Below, piece after piece: positions 5,372-6,263 of a DNA stretch of 6,263 bases. The notes under the pieces are model-generated. The model worked only from the letters and a program-made list of their open reading frames with translations. It had not been told where the DNA came from and ran no database searches. The position numbers were made by a program, and so were the translations under genes. The stretch is from positions 1 to 6,263 of the forward strand of contig JAUSKE010000158.1 of assembly GCA_030649435.1 (NCBI GenBank). Direction: 5' to 3'. The DNA comes from Deltaproteobacteria bacterium. GTDB lineage: Bacteria > UBA10199 > JACPAL01 > JACOUP01. The stretch's first letter is position 1. Each line of letters opens with the position of its first letter.

Positions 5372-5826
5372 TGCGCTCACTTCTCTCAAAGATGAGTTTT
5401 GGAATCCTAGCCGTCATCTTGACGGCTGGGGTTCTTTTGATTTCAGCTTCCTTTCTGATGTATGGTGTTGCGACCGGTCTGGAGGCACTGTTTGTCTCCC
5501 AACCTTGGCTGGGTTGGGTGATCACAGGTGGGGTTTTCTTTTTAGGCCCGGCTCTTTTTTTAAAAGGGTACTTTTTTAAGGTAAAAAAGATTCAATCCGA
5601 TTTTTCAAAAATGAGAGCCACCTTGATTCGTAAAATAATTGATGCCATTGACAGTATTAATATCAGGGAATGGACCCGCAAACACCCGTATCAATCAACC
5701 GGCACTGCAGCCGCTGTAGGATTTATCGCTGCTAGTAAAGATCCGTCTGATGTTGTGGACACGTTAAAAGAAGTTCTTCTTCCGATCCTGCTGGAACATC
5801 TTCAATCTGATCAAAAAGCAGCCTAG
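5371..5826 (+). CDS. YqjE/holin-like two-helix membrane protein, 151 aa
   Basis: Two hydrophobic helices (about residues 9-33 and 46-69) are joined by a short loop with PWLGW. They are followed by a basic, amphipathic segment (70-104). This layout and the position after a DUF883-like gene suggest the YqjE / 'phage holin family' (DUF1469) group. These are usually envelope stress proteins rather than true holins. The C-terminal part is odd: residues 104-122 read KHPYQSTGTAAAVGFIAAS, which resembles the terminal anchor of DUF883 proteins (a Pro-containing turn, then a Gly/Ala helix). It is followed by an acidic, Leu-rich tail (124-151). The start overlaps the previous stop by one base and has no good ribosome binding site, indicating coupled translation. 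Family assignment is moderate. Confidence 0.72.
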   Translation: MRSLLSKMSFGILAVILTAGVLLISASFLMYGVATGLEALFVSQPWLGWVITGGVFFLGPALFLKGYFFKVKKIQSDFSKMRATLIRKIIDAIDSINIREWTRKHPYQSTGTAAAVGFIAASKDPSDVVDTLKEVLLPILLEHLQSDQKAA

Positions 5827-5833
5827 GCTGCTT
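5816..5833 (+). terminator. Palindrome at gene end, possible weak terminator
   Basis: AAGCAGCCTAGGCTGCTT is a perfect 18-bp palindrome spanning the stop codon of the holin-like gene. As RNA it gives a 7-bp stem with a CUAG loop, followed by CUCGUU, a poor U-tract. It could end the two-gene transcript weakly or merely be a symmetric binding site. No better terminator is visible in the window. Confidence 0.35.
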
Positions 5834-5851
5834 CTCGTTAGGCCTTGCACA

Positions 5852-5890
5852 AGAGATTGTAGTACTCGCTTGCGCTCGCGAACAATCTCT
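5852..5890. repeat. Inverted repeat upstream of element copy 3
   Basis: AGAGATTGT (5852-5860) and ACAATCTCT (5882-5890) are perfect 9-bp arms around 21 bp that contain a further short TCGC/GCGA pairing. As RNA it makes a long hairpin with no following U-tract. Its right arm overlaps the left end of the third promoter-like element by two bases. The stretch GCGAACAATC (5878-5887) is also the exact reverse complement of GATTGTTCGC (5926-5935) inside that element, so two alternative pairings exist. It may be an end-of-transcript structure or a regulatory fold. The sequence does not decide. Confidence 0.6.
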
Positions 5891-5956
5891 AGGGGAATCC
5901 CCTAGTCAAAAATCGGGACTCCCCCGATTGTTCGCTTCTTCTTTCTCTTGTAGGTT
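5889..5956 (+). promoter_or_regulatory. Promoter-like conserved element, copy 3, with perfect operator-like palindromes
   Basis: The layout matches copies 1 and 2: CCCCTAGTC at 5899-5907, CCCCCGATT at 5921-5929 (22 bp apart), TTGTTC at 5928-5933, a 17-bp spacer, and TAGGTT at 5951-5956 in TCTTGTAGG. Two symmetries are perfect only here. One is CTAGGGGAATCCCCTAG (5889-5905, odd centre base). The other is AATCGGG / CCCGATT (5911-5917 and 5923-5929) around a 5-bp gap. Transcription would begin near 5963, giving a leader of about 54 nt to the CsbD ATG at 6018. Confidence 0.77.
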
Positions 5957-6017
5957 CTGCGGCATGAGTAAAGCAGTTTTTAAAAAACCGTAGTTGTTTA
6001 ACCAAAAGGAGGAAAAC

Positions 6018-6212
6018 ATGAATTGGGACCAAATCGAAGGGGACTGGAAACAGTTCAAGGGTAAAGTGAAGGAGAAATGGGGGAAGTTAACCGATGATGA
6101 GTTAAATACCATCGAGGGCAAGAGGGACCGACTTGCCGGTAAAATACAGGAAAAGTATGGGATTGTTAAAGAGGAAGCGGAAAAGCAGTTAAATGAATTT
6201 TTGGATTCTTAA
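6018..6212 (+). CDS. CsbD-family stress protein, 64 aa
   Basis: The start is ATG 6018, preceded by AAAAGGAGG (6004-6012). A longer in-frame reading from TTG 5994 would place that ribosome binding site inside the gene and is unlikely. The product has the CsbD/YjbJ pattern throughout: MNWDQIEGDWKQFKGKVK at residues 1-18, a WGKLTDDEL turn, IEGKRDRLAGKIQEKYG in the middle, and a Glu/Lys-rich C-terminal helix. Its length is normal for the family. CsbD is a general-stress protein in Bacillus under sigma-B, and YjbJ is abundant in stressed enterics. The molecular function is not known. It is small, soluble and highly charged. It follows the third promoter-like element, and another gene begins 37 nt after its stop, probably on the same transcript. 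Confidence 0.93.
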   Translation: MNWDQIEGDWKQFKGKVKEKWGKLTDDELNTIEGKRDRLAGKIQEKYGIVKEEAEKQLNEFLDS

Positions 6213-6249
6213 AGAGAGTTAATGAATCAACTAAAAATAAGGAGGAATT

Positions 6250-6263
6250 ATGAATAAGAAGCT
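6250..6263 (+). CDS. Start of a further gene (3' end outside window)
   Basis: AAGGAGG at 6239-6245 stands 4 nt before ATG 6250, followed by AAT AAG AAG, so the product begins MNKK. This is the usual beginning of a signal peptide, but too little is visible to say more. The gap to the CsbD stop is 37 nt with no terminator, so it probably belongs to the CsbD transcription unit. Confidence 0.65.

Noticed and set aside
5371..5826. Prophage holin as evidence of a phage region.
   Set aside because: No other phage genes are present; the DUF883-like partner and stress-type promoter fit the housekeeping YqjD/YqjE arrangement better.
5856..5885. Minus-strand promoter-like pair TTGTTC - 18 bp - TACAAT (read on the complement).
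   Set aside because: It arises from the arms of the inverted repeat, and no minus-strand gene lies downstream; antisense transcription over the holin-like gene cannot be excluded but has no other support.
5994..6017. Longer CsbD reading from TTG 5994.
   Set aside because: The AAAAGGAGG ribosome binding site lies within these codons and fits ATG 6018; the CsbD family begins with the MNWD-type motif at 6018.

Overview
The window is a dense, entirely plus-strand stretch of bacterial DNA of roughly balanced base composition. Envelope signals (a lipoprotein-type signal peptide, Sec signal peptides, several small membrane proteins) and strong AGGAGG-type ribosome binding sites suggest a Gram-negative (diderm) environmental bacterium. 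Nothing here fixes the phylum. A Nitrospirota-like or related environmental lineage would fit the gene mix, but that is a guess. I see no rRNA, tRNA, CRISPR array, insertion sequence or phage integration signature.

Layout. Positions 1-401 hold the 3' part of a gene ending in a response-regulator receiver domain. Its stop overlaps (ATGA) a tiny ORF of 48 codons (398-544). A first copy of a 68-bp promoter-like element follows (541-608). It precedes a tightly packed run of seven genes (641-4980): a small lipoprotein, a secreted collagen-like protein, an exported cysteine-free thioredoxin-fold-like protein, a 68-residue membrane protein with a CPLC motif, a DUF2243-family membrane protein, an Fe/Mn superoxide dismutase and an alpha/beta hydrolase. 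Neighbours overlap or are separated by at most about 15 bp, so they probably form one operon.

A second copy of the element (4964-5031) begins inside the last codons of the hydrolase gene and supplies its stop codon. It precedes a two-gene unit: a DUF883/YqjD-like C-terminally anchored protein and a YqjE/holin-like membrane protein. A third copy (5889-5956) precedes a CsbD-family stress protein (6018-6212) and the first codons of another gene (from 6250).

The most interesting observation is this element. Three tandem transcription units each begin with the same 68-bp block, aligned without gaps. It has two CCCCY-containing half-sites exactly 22 bp apart, the second abutting a TTGTKM -35-like box. 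Exactly 17 bp further on is an invariant TCTTGTAGG that contains a TAGGKT -10-like box. Downstream of the block the sequences diverge. This looks like one dedicated activator or alternative sigma factor controlling a local regulon of envelope and oxidative-stress genes: superoxide dismutase, CsbD, YqjD/YqjE-like and surface proteins. Whether the receiver-domain protein at the left edge belongs to that control circuit cannot be told from this window.
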